In this document: one piece after another, positions 32,129 through 40,850 of the stretch
How the letters are laid out: every line of letters begins with the position of its first letter
Position numbering within the stretch: position 1 is the first letter of the stretch
Assembly: GCA_020636005.1 (NCBI GenBank)
Contig: JACJYR010000001.1
Coordinates: 124,001-188,000, forward strand
DNA: 64,000 nucleotides
Source of the DNA: Lewinellaceae bacterium
Lineage (GTDB): Bacteria; Bacteroidota; Bacteroidia; Chitinophagales; Saprospiraceae
Direction: 5' to 3'
Made by a program: the position numbers and the translations under genes
The notes under the pieces: model-generated
Database searches by the model: none
Told to the model about the DNA's origin: nothing
Seen by the model: the letters and a program-made list of their open reading frames with translations, nothing else

Positions 32129-32419
32129 ATGGCAAAAAAACGTCGAAATTTCAATTCAAAATTCAAGGCAAAAGTAGCCTTGGAAGCAATTCAAGAACGG
32201 CTTACGTTAGCCGAACTGGCTCAGAAACATGAACTACATCCGAGTCAAATCACCAATTGGAAAAAGGAGTTATTAGAAGGTTGTAGTTCATTATTTGACA
32301 AAAAACGAGGTCCGACTCCCAGCGGTGACAAAGAAAAAGAAGCTCGATTGTTCCAGCAGATCGGTCAGCTCCAGTTTGAATTGGACTGGCTGAAAAAAAA
32401 ATATGAGGAACTTTCCTAA
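32129..32419 (+). CDS. IS3-family transposase OrfA
   Basis: A 96-residue helix-turn-helix protein (LAELAQKHELHPSQITNWKK) with a C-terminal leucine-zipper-like helix, typical of IS3 OrfA. It overlaps orfB by 17 bases. The A9 run at about 32392-32400 just before the overlap is a plausible slippery site for the usual -1 frameshift that makes the OrfAB transposase. Confidence 0.92.
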   Translation: MAKKRRNFNSKFKAKVALEAIQERLTLAELAQKHELHPSQITNWKKELLEGCSSLFDKKRGPTPSGDKEKEARLFQQIGQLQFELDWLKKKYEELS

Positions 32420-33236
32420 GCACCATCGCATGGCTTTGATCGGTCAGGAAAACGGACTTTCTATTACGAGTCAATGTAGTTTGCTAAACATTCCCCGTTC
32501 ATCTTTTTACTATGAACCCAAAGGGGAAAGCGGGGAGAATCTCCGCCTGATGGAACTGATTGATCGTCTGCATTTAGAACACCCTCAATGGGGCCGGCCA
32601 AGCATGGCGGCAAATCTCCGCAGAATTGGCCACGCCATAAATCAAAAAAGAGTGGGCCGGTTAATGCGCCTGATGAATATCCGCTCAGTGTTGCCAAAGC
32701 CTGACACAAGTAAGCCAAACGAGGCTCACGAAATATATCCATACCTGCTGAAAGGCCTGAAAATAAAGGCTCCAAACCAGGTTTGGTCTATTGACATCAC
32801 CTATATTCCAATGCCCAAAGGATTTCTTTATCTGGTAGCTGTAATAGATTGGTTCAGCCGTTTTGTATTGTCCTGGGAGCTTTCCAATACCCTGGGGATA
32901 CGCTTTTGCATTGCTGCACTGGAACAAGCCTTTACATACGGTCAACCTGAGATCTTCAACTCAGACCAGGGTTCCCAATTCACGAGCAAGAATTTTACTT
33001 GCTTACTAAAAGATAAAAAGATCCGAATCAGTATGGACGGCAAAGGCCGTGCATTGGATAACGTGTTTGTCGAACGGTTGTGGTGGAGTGTTAAATATGA
33101 AAACGTATATTTACACGCCTACCAAAATGGAAAAGAACTTTTTAGGGGGCTGAACAATTACTTTGATTACTACAATAATCGAAGATTGCACAGTTCCCTG
33201 GATTACAAAACACCGAAGGAGGTGTTTTTCGGTTGA
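32403..33236 (+). CDS. IS3-family transposase OrfB (integrase core)
   Basis: A 277-residue protein with the rve integrase fold. The DDE residues are in VWSIDITYIPM, IFNSDQGSQFTS and NVFVERLWWSVKYENVYL, and the family ending RLHSSLDYKTPKEVFFG is present. Its ATG 32403 lies inside orfA. Confidence 0.94.
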   Translation: MRNFPKHHRMALIGQENGLSITSQCSLLNIPRSSFYYEPKGESGENLRLMELIDRLHLEHPQWGRPSMAANLRRIGHAINQKRVGRLMRLMNIRSVLPKPDTSKPNEAHEIYPYLLKGLKIKAPNQVWSIDITYIPMPKGFLYLVAVIDWFSRFVLSWELSNTLGIRFCIAALEQAFTYGQPEIFNSDQGSQFTSKNFTCLLKDKKIRISMDGKGRALDNVFVERLWWSVKYENVYLHAYQNGKELFRGLNNYFDYYNNRRLHSSLDYKTPKEVFFG

Positions 33237-33891
33237 CATCGAAGCCTGGATGAAATAATCTTGAAAGCAAAGATAGCCTCGCATCAGAACCCGTCAAGGG
33301 TATATAAACGACTGCCAGCCCACAAAGCCACCCAGCAGCCGCCCTTGACTGAACCTGCTGCTCATGCTGATTGGCGGCTTACAAGATCTTTTAATCCCTC
33401 ATTGTATTCCATCTTAAACTAGCCGAAAAACTGTCCAACTTTTGGGGACAGGTGCAATGAGACGATAATGGTTATCTCTGGCAAATTCATTTAGAGTTCT
33501 TGTTGTTCCACCATAGGTTTTTGACGCTATGGCAATTATATCACAACTTTGATTCAAAAAGTGGTTAAGTCCTTCTTCTACCATCCAATTAATATCTCCA
33601 AAGGTTTGAACTCCTACAATTCTGTTTAGATAGTTAAACACGGCACGGTAATCATTTCTTGAAATGTCATCTGTTGTAATTGCGCCATTTGCTTGGAGTT
33701 GTCTTCCTAATCTGGATAGTGTCATTGATTTACCTACGTTGGCAGTTCCATAAATAGCAATAATTGTCTTTTTCATTTTATTAGTTTTTATAGGTTAGCT
33801 ATTTTTTTAACGATGCTTACCTCCCCCTCTTTTGACCTAAGCAATTCGTTTATCCATCATGGAAGGGATGGGATTATGAAGGTGCAATTTT

Positions 33892-34428
33892 TTAACGACA
33901 ATTACCTTTATAAACAAACACTTCTGCTCTTGCTGATTTAATTAAATCAAAAAAATCGTTATTAGGTACTTGTCTCCGCTCGAAATGAACATAGCTTGGA
34001 TCTGTACCACACTCATGATAGAATTTGATGCCTTTCCATTCTTCAATAATTACCCCATTCTCATCTTTGAATCTTAAATTTATTTTACTGTATTCAGGAA
34101 TATATCCATAACGTTTTTTCCTTTTTGACGCATATTTTGTTTTAGCTATGGAAAAATTTATAACTTGATAGTACCTATTATTGGTTTCAATGAGAGTTAC
34201 TGATGCCTTGCTTATTTTAAAAAGTAGGTTGTCTTTTTTATCCCTACGCTCGTAATTCTTTAAATTCAGCTTCTTGCTTTTATTTACTTCCTCTCGTTTA
34301 AAGCCTAACTGTTCGAGTTCAATTTCATGTTCTTGAATAAACTCTTCATGTGATTCAGGAACTTTGACATAAGCGCAACCATTAATGAAAGCACACATAA
34401 TTACTAAGTAAAAAATAAAATTTTTCAT
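33892..34428 (-). CDS. Hypothetical lipoprotein
   Basis: This 178-residue AT-rich gene product has a lipoprotein signal ending FINGCAYV (Cys about residue 18), a Lys/Glu-rich helical region, then a beta-rich C-terminal half (YYQVINFSIAKTKY, FKDENGVIIEEWKGIKFYHE). No family recognised. It sits between the P-loop gene and the type IIG enzyme on the same strand. Confidence 0.6.
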   Translation of the reverse strand: MKNFIFYLVIMCAFINGCAYVKVPESHEEFIQEHEIELEQLGFKREEVNKSKKLNLKNYERRDKKDNLLFKISKASVTLIETNNRYYQVINFSIAKTKYASKRKKRYGYIPEYSKINLRFKDENGVIIEEWKGIKFYHECGTDPSYVHFERRQVPNNDFFDLIKSARAEVFVYKGNCR

Positions 34429-34503
34429 AGATATTGATTTAATAATGAAACTAATGACTAAAAGTGTTTTGTCTATCGGTTATAAGACGACAAGCATCTT
34501 CTG

Positions 34504-37500
34504 TCATTCATTATTAATACTACTTTCGACAATGCTTATCTCCTCCTCCGTCAACTCATACAACTCATAAACCATCCTGTCTATCTCCCCGTCCGTTTCG
34601 TCTATCTGTTGCTGTATAGCTTGTGCCTTAGTCTTTTCCGATTCAAAATACTCTTCCCATTCCGTTTCTTCCGAGAGGGTCAGTTTTAATTTTTGCTTTT
34701 TGAGTTCTTTTATAAAATCGGAATAGGTGAGGGTGTGCCAGTTTTCCAGCTTTTGAGTTAGCTTTTCTAAGTCGAATCGGCGGATGAGGAGGCGGGTGAA
34801 TTGAGAGGATATTTCAAATTTTTGTTTTTGAAAAATTATCATGTTTTCAACAAGCAAAATCAATTTAGTCTTCCCAAGTTTTCTGTTTGAAATAGGCAAC
34901 TCCAATAGTTGTGAACGTTTTACTTTAGGGAAAGTAATCTTGCTGTCAGAAAAAGTATTTTTGAAGTAGTACGAAAGTAGTTTTGAATTCAAAATTCCAA
35001 GTAGGTATTTCAAGTCTGGTTCGCTGTTTGAATTAATGACGTATGTCGTTTGGTCTGTATAATAGCCATCAGGGTCGAAGCAGGTAATTATACTTTCGCC
35101 CAAGATTTGTCTTACAATAAGTTTGGATTCAATAAATATTTCTGGACTTCTAAAGGCTTGATTAGTATATAAAGATTCATTTTGGGGCAGGTAGTGAATA
35201 TACTCCTGATTGAATGAGAGATAAAATCTTTTAATGTTTTTACCAAGCAAATAAGGCTTATGATTATCATCAATTTTTTCAGAAAATAGAAGCTCCTTTC
35301 TAACTTTTATGCCATTCTTCACTTCAAAGAACTGTTCCAGCTTTGGGAATTGATTCATTTTAGAAATTACTTCAAATGAATCTTTATTGACTTTATCATT
35401 TATAATGTAAGATTCTGAAATAAAAAAGTCTTGTGGCAACTGCTTTTCTATTTCAAAATTGGAATTGCCTATTTTGTAAAAAGTTATCTGTGAGTTAACT
35501 GGTGTTTGGCTTTTAAGTACAAAGATTACAGTTTTAACGCTTGCATCTTGGAATATTTGTTCATCGGATGTGGCAAATGACACAATTTGATTTTCTGTAA
35601 GTAAAAATTTCCTTAAAGTTCTATCATAGTCATTTACAAGAAAAACAGAAGGTGTGATGAATGACGTTAAACCATTTGATTTTATCAGGATAGTAGATTT
35701 TTCAATAAACAACTTGTATAAATCAGGTTGGTAGGAAACTGCTTTAAAATTATCCAGAAAATAATCCTTTTCTTGGTCTGAAAAAAGCTCTCTACTTCTC
35801 ACATAAGGTGGATTCCCAATTACCACATCAAACCCTCCCTTTTCAAAGACTTGTGGAAATTCCTTTTCCCAATTGAAAGCCTTATCACCTGCAACGGCGG
35901 GGTCATCAATCAGGGAGTTACCACATTTGATATTGTTGGACAGCACGGACAGTTTTCTTCCCTTTTGTGCCGTCCGTAGCCAAAGGGAAAGTTTGGCTAT
36001 CTCCACCGATTCTTCATTGATGTCCACCCCGTACAGGTTCTTTTCCAATATGTCGGCGGACACATCCTGAAACACCATCAGGTTTTCGCCTTCCCGTTCA
36101 AACAGCTTGGCATTCAGTTCGTCCACATAGCGGTGTTCATTTATCAAAAACTCCAAAGCCTGGTTGAGGAAAGCGCCGCTCCCACAGGCCGGGTCGCAAA
36201 TGGTGAGTTCCAACAGCCACTTTCTATAATCGCCCAATTGCTTTTCCAGCCTTTTCAGGGTCTCTTTCTTCCTTCCCCTTCGGTCTTTGAAGTATTCCTC
36301 CTCAACGATTCCTAATGCCGTTTTTTGCTCCTCGCACAGTTTGCCCACTGTATTTTCTACGATGTATTTGGTAATGTACTTGGGGGTATAAAAAACGCCG
36401 TCCTTTTTGCGCTTGGTCTTGCCCTTGTCTATGGCCTGCCCTTCCAGTTCGGCGGTTATCTCCTCTATCTCATTTAGTGAATGCTCGAAAATATGCCCCA
36501 AGATGTTCACGTCCACTTCTGATTCAAAGTCGTAGTGGCTCAGGTTCAGAGTATGTTTGTACAGTAGGTCATCCGCTATTTTGATGCTGTCGAGTATTTC
36601 ATCAGGCTCAAACAAACCGCCATTGTAGGCAAAGATTTCATGGAGCTTGCCCTTATGCCCCGTGTTCATGTAGCCAAAATACATTTTAAACCGCTCATAC
36701 AATGGCGTGTATGCGTCGAGTTCATCCCTCAGTTGCAACCATTGGTCTATTATCATCCTGATAGCGTTCGGCGGCAACAAAAGGCGGTCTTCAGCAAAAA
36801 AGATGAACAGGAAGCGGTCTAACAGCTTTTGCGTTTTTTTGAACAGGAGGAGTTTGTCGTATTGCTTGTTCTTCTCAACGATGCTATGGAAAATGTCGGA
36901 TTTGAAGGCTGAATAATCCTTGTAAAGTTTCTTGGTAATGTCCTCCTCCACCACCACAGAATCTTCCTTTATCCGCTTTGGCAGGGCATTGAAAACGTTC
37001 TCCTGCGACAAGCATAGCCACAGCAAATCAAACCTTTCTTTGGTCAGGCTGAACAGGTGGAATTCCTCAAAATCAACGGTGTTGTCAATGTAGAACCGGA
37101 GTTTTTCATAATTGGAGGTAACGACATATTGGCAACCGGGCTGGTTGCTTTTATAGCCAAATGCCTGGGCTTCTATCTTGTCCAGGTCGGTGGTGTTCAT
37201 GCCCTTTAGTTCCACCACAGCAACGGCTTTCCCATCCTGTAAAATAGCGCCGTCCGCTTTCCTTGCGCCTTTCAGGTTTTTAAATTCTGTAGTCAGGTTG
37301 TAATCAGGGTTGGGGTTGAGGATGTACCCAAAGACATTTACGAACAGTTCCCGAAGAAAGCCTTCCTGAAATTGCTCCTCCTTTGCGTTCCTGATATTCT
37401 CCTGAATGGCCGGGTTGTGGAAGTAGGTAGCGAACCTGTCAAAAGCAGCATCAACTGTTGTGCGGTCTAAGCCTTGCAGGTACTTTTTGAGGACGGAGGT

Positions 37501-37515
37501 TTGAAAGAGGGACAT
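34504..37515 (-). CDS. Type IIG restriction-modification enzyme (Eco57I-like, single chain)
   Basis: The 1003-residue protein carries nuclease and methyltransferase on one chain. The N-terminal PD-(D/E)xK-like domain has KADGAI...VAVVELKG (about residues 85-110). A helical connector follows, then an N6-adenine methyltransferase with motif I CDPACGSGAFLNQALEF (about 450) and motif IV VIGNPPYVRSRELF (about 565). A TaqI-like target-recognition domain (IKVRKELLF ... KPYLLGKNIKRFYLSF) and a coiled C-terminus complete it. Such enzymes need no separate specificity subunit. The recognition site cannot be predicted. The gene is AT-rich for the window, consistent with acquisition. Confidence 0.9.
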   Translation of the reverse strand: MSLFQTSVLKKYLQGLDRTTVDAAFDRFATYFHNPAIQENIRNAKEEQFQEGFLRELFVNVFGYILNPNPDYNLTTEFKNLKGARKADGAILQDGKAVAVVELKGMNTTDLDKIEAQAFGYKSNQPGCQYVVTSNYEKLRFYIDNTVDFEEFHLFSLTKERFDLLWLCLSQENVFNALPKRIKEDSVVVEEDITKKLYKDYSAFKSDIFHSIVEKNKQYDKLLLFKKTQKLLDRFLFIFFAEDRLLLPPNAIRMIIDQWLQLRDELDAYTPLYERFKMYFGYMNTGHKGKLHEIFAYNGGLFEPDEILDSIKIADDLLYKHTLNLSHYDFESEVDVNILGHIFEHSLNEIEEITAELEGQAIDKGKTKRKKDGVFYTPKYITKYIVENTVGKLCEEQKTALGIVEEEYFKDRRGRKKETLKRLEKQLGDYRKWLLELTICDPACGSGAFLNQALEFLINEHRYVDELNAKLFEREGENLMVFQDVSADILEKNLYGVDINEESVEIAKLSLWLRTAQKGRKLSVLSNNIKCGNSLIDDPAVAGDKAFNWEKEFPQVFEKGGFDVVIGNPPYVRSRELFSDQEKDYFLDNFKAVSYQPDLYKLFIEKSTILIKSNGLTSFITPSVFLVNDYDRTLRKFLLTENQIVSFATSDEQIFQDASVKTVIFVLKSQTPVNSQITFYKIGNSNFEIEKQLPQDFFISESYIINDKVNKDSFEVISKMNQFPKLEQFFEVKNGIKVRKELLFSEKIDDNHKPYLLGKNIKRFYLSFNQEYIHYLPQNESLYTNQAFRSPEIFIESKLIVRQILGESIITCFDPDGYYTDQTTYVINSNSEPDLKYLLGILNSKLLSYYFKNTFSDSKITFPKVKRSQLLELPISNRKLGKTKLILLVENMIIFQKQKFEISSQFTRLLIRRFDLEKLTQKLENWHTLTYSDFIKELKKQKLKLTLSEETEWEEYFESEKTKAQAIQQQIDETDGEIDRMVYELYELTEEEISIVESSINNE

Positions 37516-37610
37516 GGTTATTTGAAATGGGCTGGTTTTTCAATACTGCAAAGGAAACTAAATAATTAAAAAAAAGAAAGTTTAATTAATAAATTGTGCA
37601 ATGCGTAAAA

Positions 37611-37833
37611 TCACCCCAAAAAATAAAAAAAGTAGGCAGTAAAGTCGCTATCGAAATTCTTATCGTTCTTGCAAATGTCAGAGAGTTTCTTGTCTTTGCG
37701 AAGCAGAACATCCTTGTAGCCTTTGTTCTCGTCTTTGATTTCTTCGAGGAATTTCTTCCAGGTCTTCGCCTTCCAATTCTACCTCGCCAAATTCTTCCTG
37801 CTTTTCAGCGGCCATTCGTAGCAATCGGCTCAT
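37611..37833 (-). pseudogene. Frameshifted small gene remnant
   Basis: From ATG 37833 one frame reads MSRLLRMAAEKQEEFGEVEL and soon turns into low-quality sequence. The neighbouring frame then carries a convincing stretch NWKAKTWKKFLEEIKDENKG, YKDVLLRKDKKLSDICKN up to a stop at 37611. The two together look like one gene broken by a frameshift at about 37750. No family recognised. Confidence 0.35.
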
Positions 37834-38092
37834 GCTTGTAAGTAGAATGATAGTTTTATGATTTTATGATTGCATTAAAAATCCTTCCAAGCCCCTAAGC
37901 CCTGGAAGGTCCCCGCTCCGGCCAACCAGTCTTCCAAAACCTGGCAAGTCGATGTCCGGTGCTACATTAAAAAGGTGGTTTACGGGTATCACACCTTGGT
38001 CTTTTTGTGCGCCGCAAATTAGCCAAAAACCACAACCCGCCAAGCACCCATGCGGTTTTATTCACATCGAAGGCACCGGGGCAAAAAGGGAT

Positions 38093-38410
38093 TTTACACC
38101 TTTTCTTAATCGCCGCACACCGCTTCTTAGCAGTTTTACCCCTTTTCTTAATCGCCGCACACCGCTTCTTAGCAGTTTTACCCCTTTTCTTAATCGCCGC
38201 ACACCCCTTCTTAGCGGGTTTACGCCTTTTCTTAATTGCCGCACACCGCTTCTTAGCAGGTTTACCCCTTTTCTTAATCGCCGCACACCGCTTCTTAGAC
38301 GGTTTACGCCTTTTCTTAATCGCCGCACACCGCTTCTTAGCAGTTTTACACCTTTTCTTAATCGCCGCACACCCCTTCTTAGATGGTTTACGCCTTTTCT
38401 TTTATGCCAA
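38093..38410 (-). repeat. 42-bp tandem repeat array (about 7 units), possibly a lysine-rich coding region
   Basis: Units begin (plus strand CTTAATCGCCGCACACC) at 38105, 38147, 38189, 38231, 38273, 38315 and 38357, exactly 42 bp apart, with an eighth partial at 38399. No spacers, so not CRISPR. All units keep frame (14 codons). One minus-strand frame reads repeated AAIKKRGKTAKKRC-like blocks, resembling histone H1-like DNA-binding tails, and runs on to about 37970. That frame has a stop at its upstream edge, so if it was a gene it is now truncated or frameshifted. Two other frames are also open because of the periodicity. Confidence 0.75.
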
Positions 38411-38705
38411 TCATCCTTTGCCAATTGGTTTTCAACACGCCTTTTGTACCGGTGCTATGGGAAAATGCCATGAAATGACCTGGCTTCTGACCAAAATATA
38501 AAATTATAATCAATTTTTAATTTGATTTTTTTCGTATGAATCATTTTTTATTGTTGTTGGCACAGGTTGTGCCGGAGAGGTCTTGTTAAAATTACCAGCC
38601 GTGGGAGATTGAACGGGTACCCGAAGTTACAGCGACGCACCAAATTCCTGGACAGCTTTCCCGACTGGTATAAACCCATTATTCACCAATTTAAAATCGT
38701 TGCCC

Positions 38706-39863
38706 ATGGCCAAGAAAACAACAGCTCCGGCCCCCTTTGCTACGCAGTTGGCACCCAAATCAAGGAAAGAAACGAAGGCAAATATCCCAACCGCCCAGCG
38801 CTACTTCTGGGACTACGCCGAACTGTCGTGGAAATACGCCAAAGACTACCAGGAACAATTGGCGGCACGGCGGCCACTTTTCACCACGGAATACATAGAA
38901 GAGCAATTGGCCTACATCGCCACGGTAAAGGCAATGCCCACCCGCCAGGTGCGCAGTGCCAAGAGCAAAAAGTCGAGGATATCCTTGAGCGCCCACCGCC
39001 AGGTCATCCTATCCGAAGCCGACCTGCTCGAAAGTGCCATCCGGTTCACCTACAAAGACCAGCAGCCACTGACCCCGGCGGAGCTGGAGGAGTCGGGCAT
39101 CACCGCCCTGCGGGCCGCCACGTCCCGTGATTGGGCGGCGGTATCCGTTTTCATCACCACCGCTGACATTTACCTCGCCGGGCACCTCCAAGAGCTGGTG
39201 GATGCAGGCGCCATCCCCCCCACTTTTGCCCTTGACCTCAAGACAAAGGGCAACGCCTTCAATACGGCGAAGACCGAATTCACCGACGGGAAACAATCCG
39301 CCAAAGACGGCACGGATGCCCTTGCCGAAGGCATCAGGCAGATAAAAACGGCCATCGGCAACATGCAGAAGACGGGCAAAATTGTATTTGAATTCGAGCC
39401 GGAAACCCGCAAACTGTTCACGGAGAAATACCTGCTGGATGCCGTGCGCAGTCACCACCCCGCCCGCATCGTGGGCCGCACCGAGCTTGGCCCCGTGGTG
39501 CAGGGCATGAAGCCAAAACCCCTGGCGGGCATCCTGGTGGAAGTGCTCGGCGAACCGGGCAAAACAGCCATCACCGACCCTTCGGGCCGCTACAAAATCC
39601 CCATCGCCGGCGGCGAATATCCGGTGCGCTACTCCGGCGAAGGCATGGCCCCCGTACAAATAAAAGTAACCGTAAAGCCCGGCGTTGACCGCCGGATAAA
39701 CGTAGCGCTGGAACCTGTCCCCGAAGAGGAACCCACCGCCACACCCCTGCCCAAAATCGCCGCCCCTCCGCCCCATGTCATGGACGAAGCCCTGTCAAAC
39801 GCCATCCATCAACTCAACAGGGAGGCTGAAAACGGAGCCTTGGTCGCCACCGGTGCTGAGTAA
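38706..39863 (+). CDS. Hypothetical protein with C-terminal carboxypeptidase-regulatory-like domain
   Basis: A 385-residue protein without a signal peptide. The first about 260 residues are helical (FWDYAELSWKYAKDYQEQLA, DLLESAIRFTYKDQQPLTPA) and unrecognised. Residues about 275-350 form a beta-sandwich of the carboxypeptidase-regulatory type (LAGILVEVLGEPGKTAITDP, SGRYKIPIAGGEYPVRYSG). I chose ATG 38706 over a TTG two codons upstream. Role unknown. Confidence 0.65.
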   Translation: MAKKTTAPAPFATQLAPKSRKETKANIPTAQRYFWDYAELSWKYAKDYQEQLAARRPLFTTEYIEEQLAYIATVKAMPTRQVRSAKSKKSRISLSAHRQVILSEADLLESAIRFTYKDQQPLTPAELEESGITALRAATSRDWAAVSVFITTADIYLAGHLQELVDAGAIPPTFALDLKTKGNAFNTAKTEFTDGKQSAKDGTDALAEGIRQIKTAIGNMQKTGKIVFEFEPETRKLFTEKYLLDAVRSHHPARIVGRTELGPVVQGMKPKPLAGILVEVLGEPGKTAITDPSGRYKIPIAGGEYPVRYSGEGMAPVQIKVTVKPGVDRRINVALEPVPEEEPTATPLPKIAAPPPHVMDEALSNAIHQLNREAENGALVATGAE

Positions 39864-39909
39864 GCAGGGATAAAATATTCGCTTCCAAAACGGTTGACTA
39901 ATCAAACAA

Positions 39910-39944
39910 GCGGGGCGAACACCAAAATTCGGTGTTCGCCCCGC
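39910..39944 (+). terminator. Hairpin after the 38.7-kb gene
   Basis: A 14-bp perfect stem (GCGGGGCGAACACC / GGTGTTCGCCCCGC) with a 7-base loop lies 46 bases past the stop codon. No T tract follows, so termination is likely but not certain. Confidence 0.6.
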
Positions 39945-40215
39945 TCACTTTATAGATGCACGCATTATAGGTAATCGCATTTAAAATTAATCTTGGTTAG
40001 TGCATGTTTCCAGCCATTTTTGAGAGGCTGTCTCATAAGTAAACACGGAATCTTGAACGCAGAATTTTTTTAAACACATAGGCACATAGGCAACATAGTA
40101 TTCCGCCTATGTGGTCTATGTGTCTATGTAGTACATACTTGTAAAAGATTGTTTTTTTAGCAAACTTTTTCTTATAAAATACTGAAAGTCAAAACCTTAG
40201 AACATGTTTTGAAAA

Positions 40216-40396
40216 CATCTATCATCTTGTAACCCCCCGTTTCAACGGGGGGCTTGCAATAGGCCCTGCCCACATCTATCTTCTTTACAAAACATCCGCA
40301 TCACAGTTGGACGTGATGTTTTGTAAAGATGTTGGATGGATGTATAGGTTGTGTTGCCCCCCCCCGTTGAAACAGGGGGTTACAAGATGATAGATG
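40216..40396. mobile_element. Gene-less derivative of the 22.9-kb transposase element
   Basis: Both ends carry CATCTATCATCTTGTAACCC (inverted at the right), each followed by a C-rich hairpin (CCCCCCGTTTCAACGGGGGG on the left), and inner boundary sequences CCCACATCTATCTTCTTT as in the element at 22931-23574. The centre is a short hairpin (AAAACATC...GATGTTTT) in place of the transposase gene. This is a non-autonomous (MITE) copy. Confidence 0.8.
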
Positions 40397-40469
40397 CCCT
40401 TCCAGTGATAATTTGGATGTGGCTTCGCCACTATAAGTTAAGGTAGTAGCATCTTTTAACTGACGCAGG

Positions 40470-40542
40470 TTTTTTGAGAGGCCGGGTTATCGAACCCGGC
40501 AGTTCCGAACTGCCGGGTTCGATAACCCGGCCTCTCAAAAAA
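40470..40542. repeat. Perfect 36-bp-arm palindrome
   Basis: The left arm 40470-40505 (TTTTTTGAGAGGCCGGGTTA...) and right arm 40507-40542 are exact reverse complements with a one-base spacer. The arms themselves contain CCGGGTTATCGAACCCGG. An outer, weaker inverted pair (TTAAGGTAGTAGCATCTTTTAACTG-like) brackets it. Both strands would give a hairpin with T tract. Confidence 0.85.
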
Positions 40543-40850
40543 AGCAGTAAATGGCCAAGTGACTTTTTTCATCCACCAGTTAAAGAATGCCATTACCTAA
40601 GTTAAAATTAAATTCTGTCATGTTTTTGAAAAAGTGACTTATGAGACAACCTCAAAATTCCCCAGCATTAATTTTAAATGCGAGCATCTATAAAAGTTGA
40701 TAAAGGTTTATCAAGTTGAAAAAGTTTGATACCATAAAACCTCATCAACCTGTAAAAACCTATATCAACTCTTATCAACTCTTATCAACTTTAATGGTGT
40801 TTGCCCATCTTTCCCTACCTTAGTCCCCGAAACAAACTTGAGAAGGCGCT

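Larger units (their letters stand above)
32052..33456 (+). mobile_element. IS3-family insertion sequence, complete
   Basis: An approximately 1405-bp element with related ends (TGCGGTTGTCCCCAA... on the left; reverse complement of the right end TGCACCTGTCCCCAA...), TG...CA termini and a 3-bp duplication ATG (32049-32051 and 33457-33459). It carries orfA and orfB. It interrupts a P-loop gene on the opposite strand. Confidence 0.93.
31934..33776 (-). pseudogene. P-loop NTPase gene interrupted by an IS3 element
   Basis: Translation from ATG 33776 gives MKKTIIAIYGTANVGKSMTL, with a Walker A motif (GTANVGKS), and runs to the IS3 insertion point at 33459. Removing the IS and one copy of the 3-bp duplication restores one frame: ...DNHYRLI-WTAPYQVNDGTIDIDFIKT and on to a stop at 31934, 144 residues in total. 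The ancestral gene was therefore an intact small P-loop protein. As it stands the product is 120 residues with a tail read from the IS. Resembles small phage or plasmid ATPases of unknown role. Confidence 0.8.
39951..40692. repeat. Nested inverted-repeat island (outer element)
   Basis: The left end (TATAGATGC.CGCATT...CGCATTTAAAATTAAT) and right end (ATTAATTTTAAATGCGAGCATCTATA) are inverted copies. Further in, GAGGCTGTCTCATAAGT (40024-40040) pairs 16/17 with 40637-40653, an end sequence of the IS1182-like kind. No gene lies inside. The interior holds a word hairpin (CATAGGCACATAGGC / GCCTATGTGG...), the transposase-derived element at 40216 and the perfect palindrome at 40470. It reads as small elements inserted one into another. 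Confidence 0.65.

Noticed and set aside
38093..38410. CRISPR array
   Set aside because: The units are exactly contiguous 42-mers with no variable spacers, and no cas gene is in the window.
37952..38473. 173- and 164-codon plus-strand frames with FTPFLNRRTPLL or LFLIAAHRFLA repeats
   Set aside because: Open only because the 42-bp period is a multiple of three; composition is unlike any real secreted or membrane protein.
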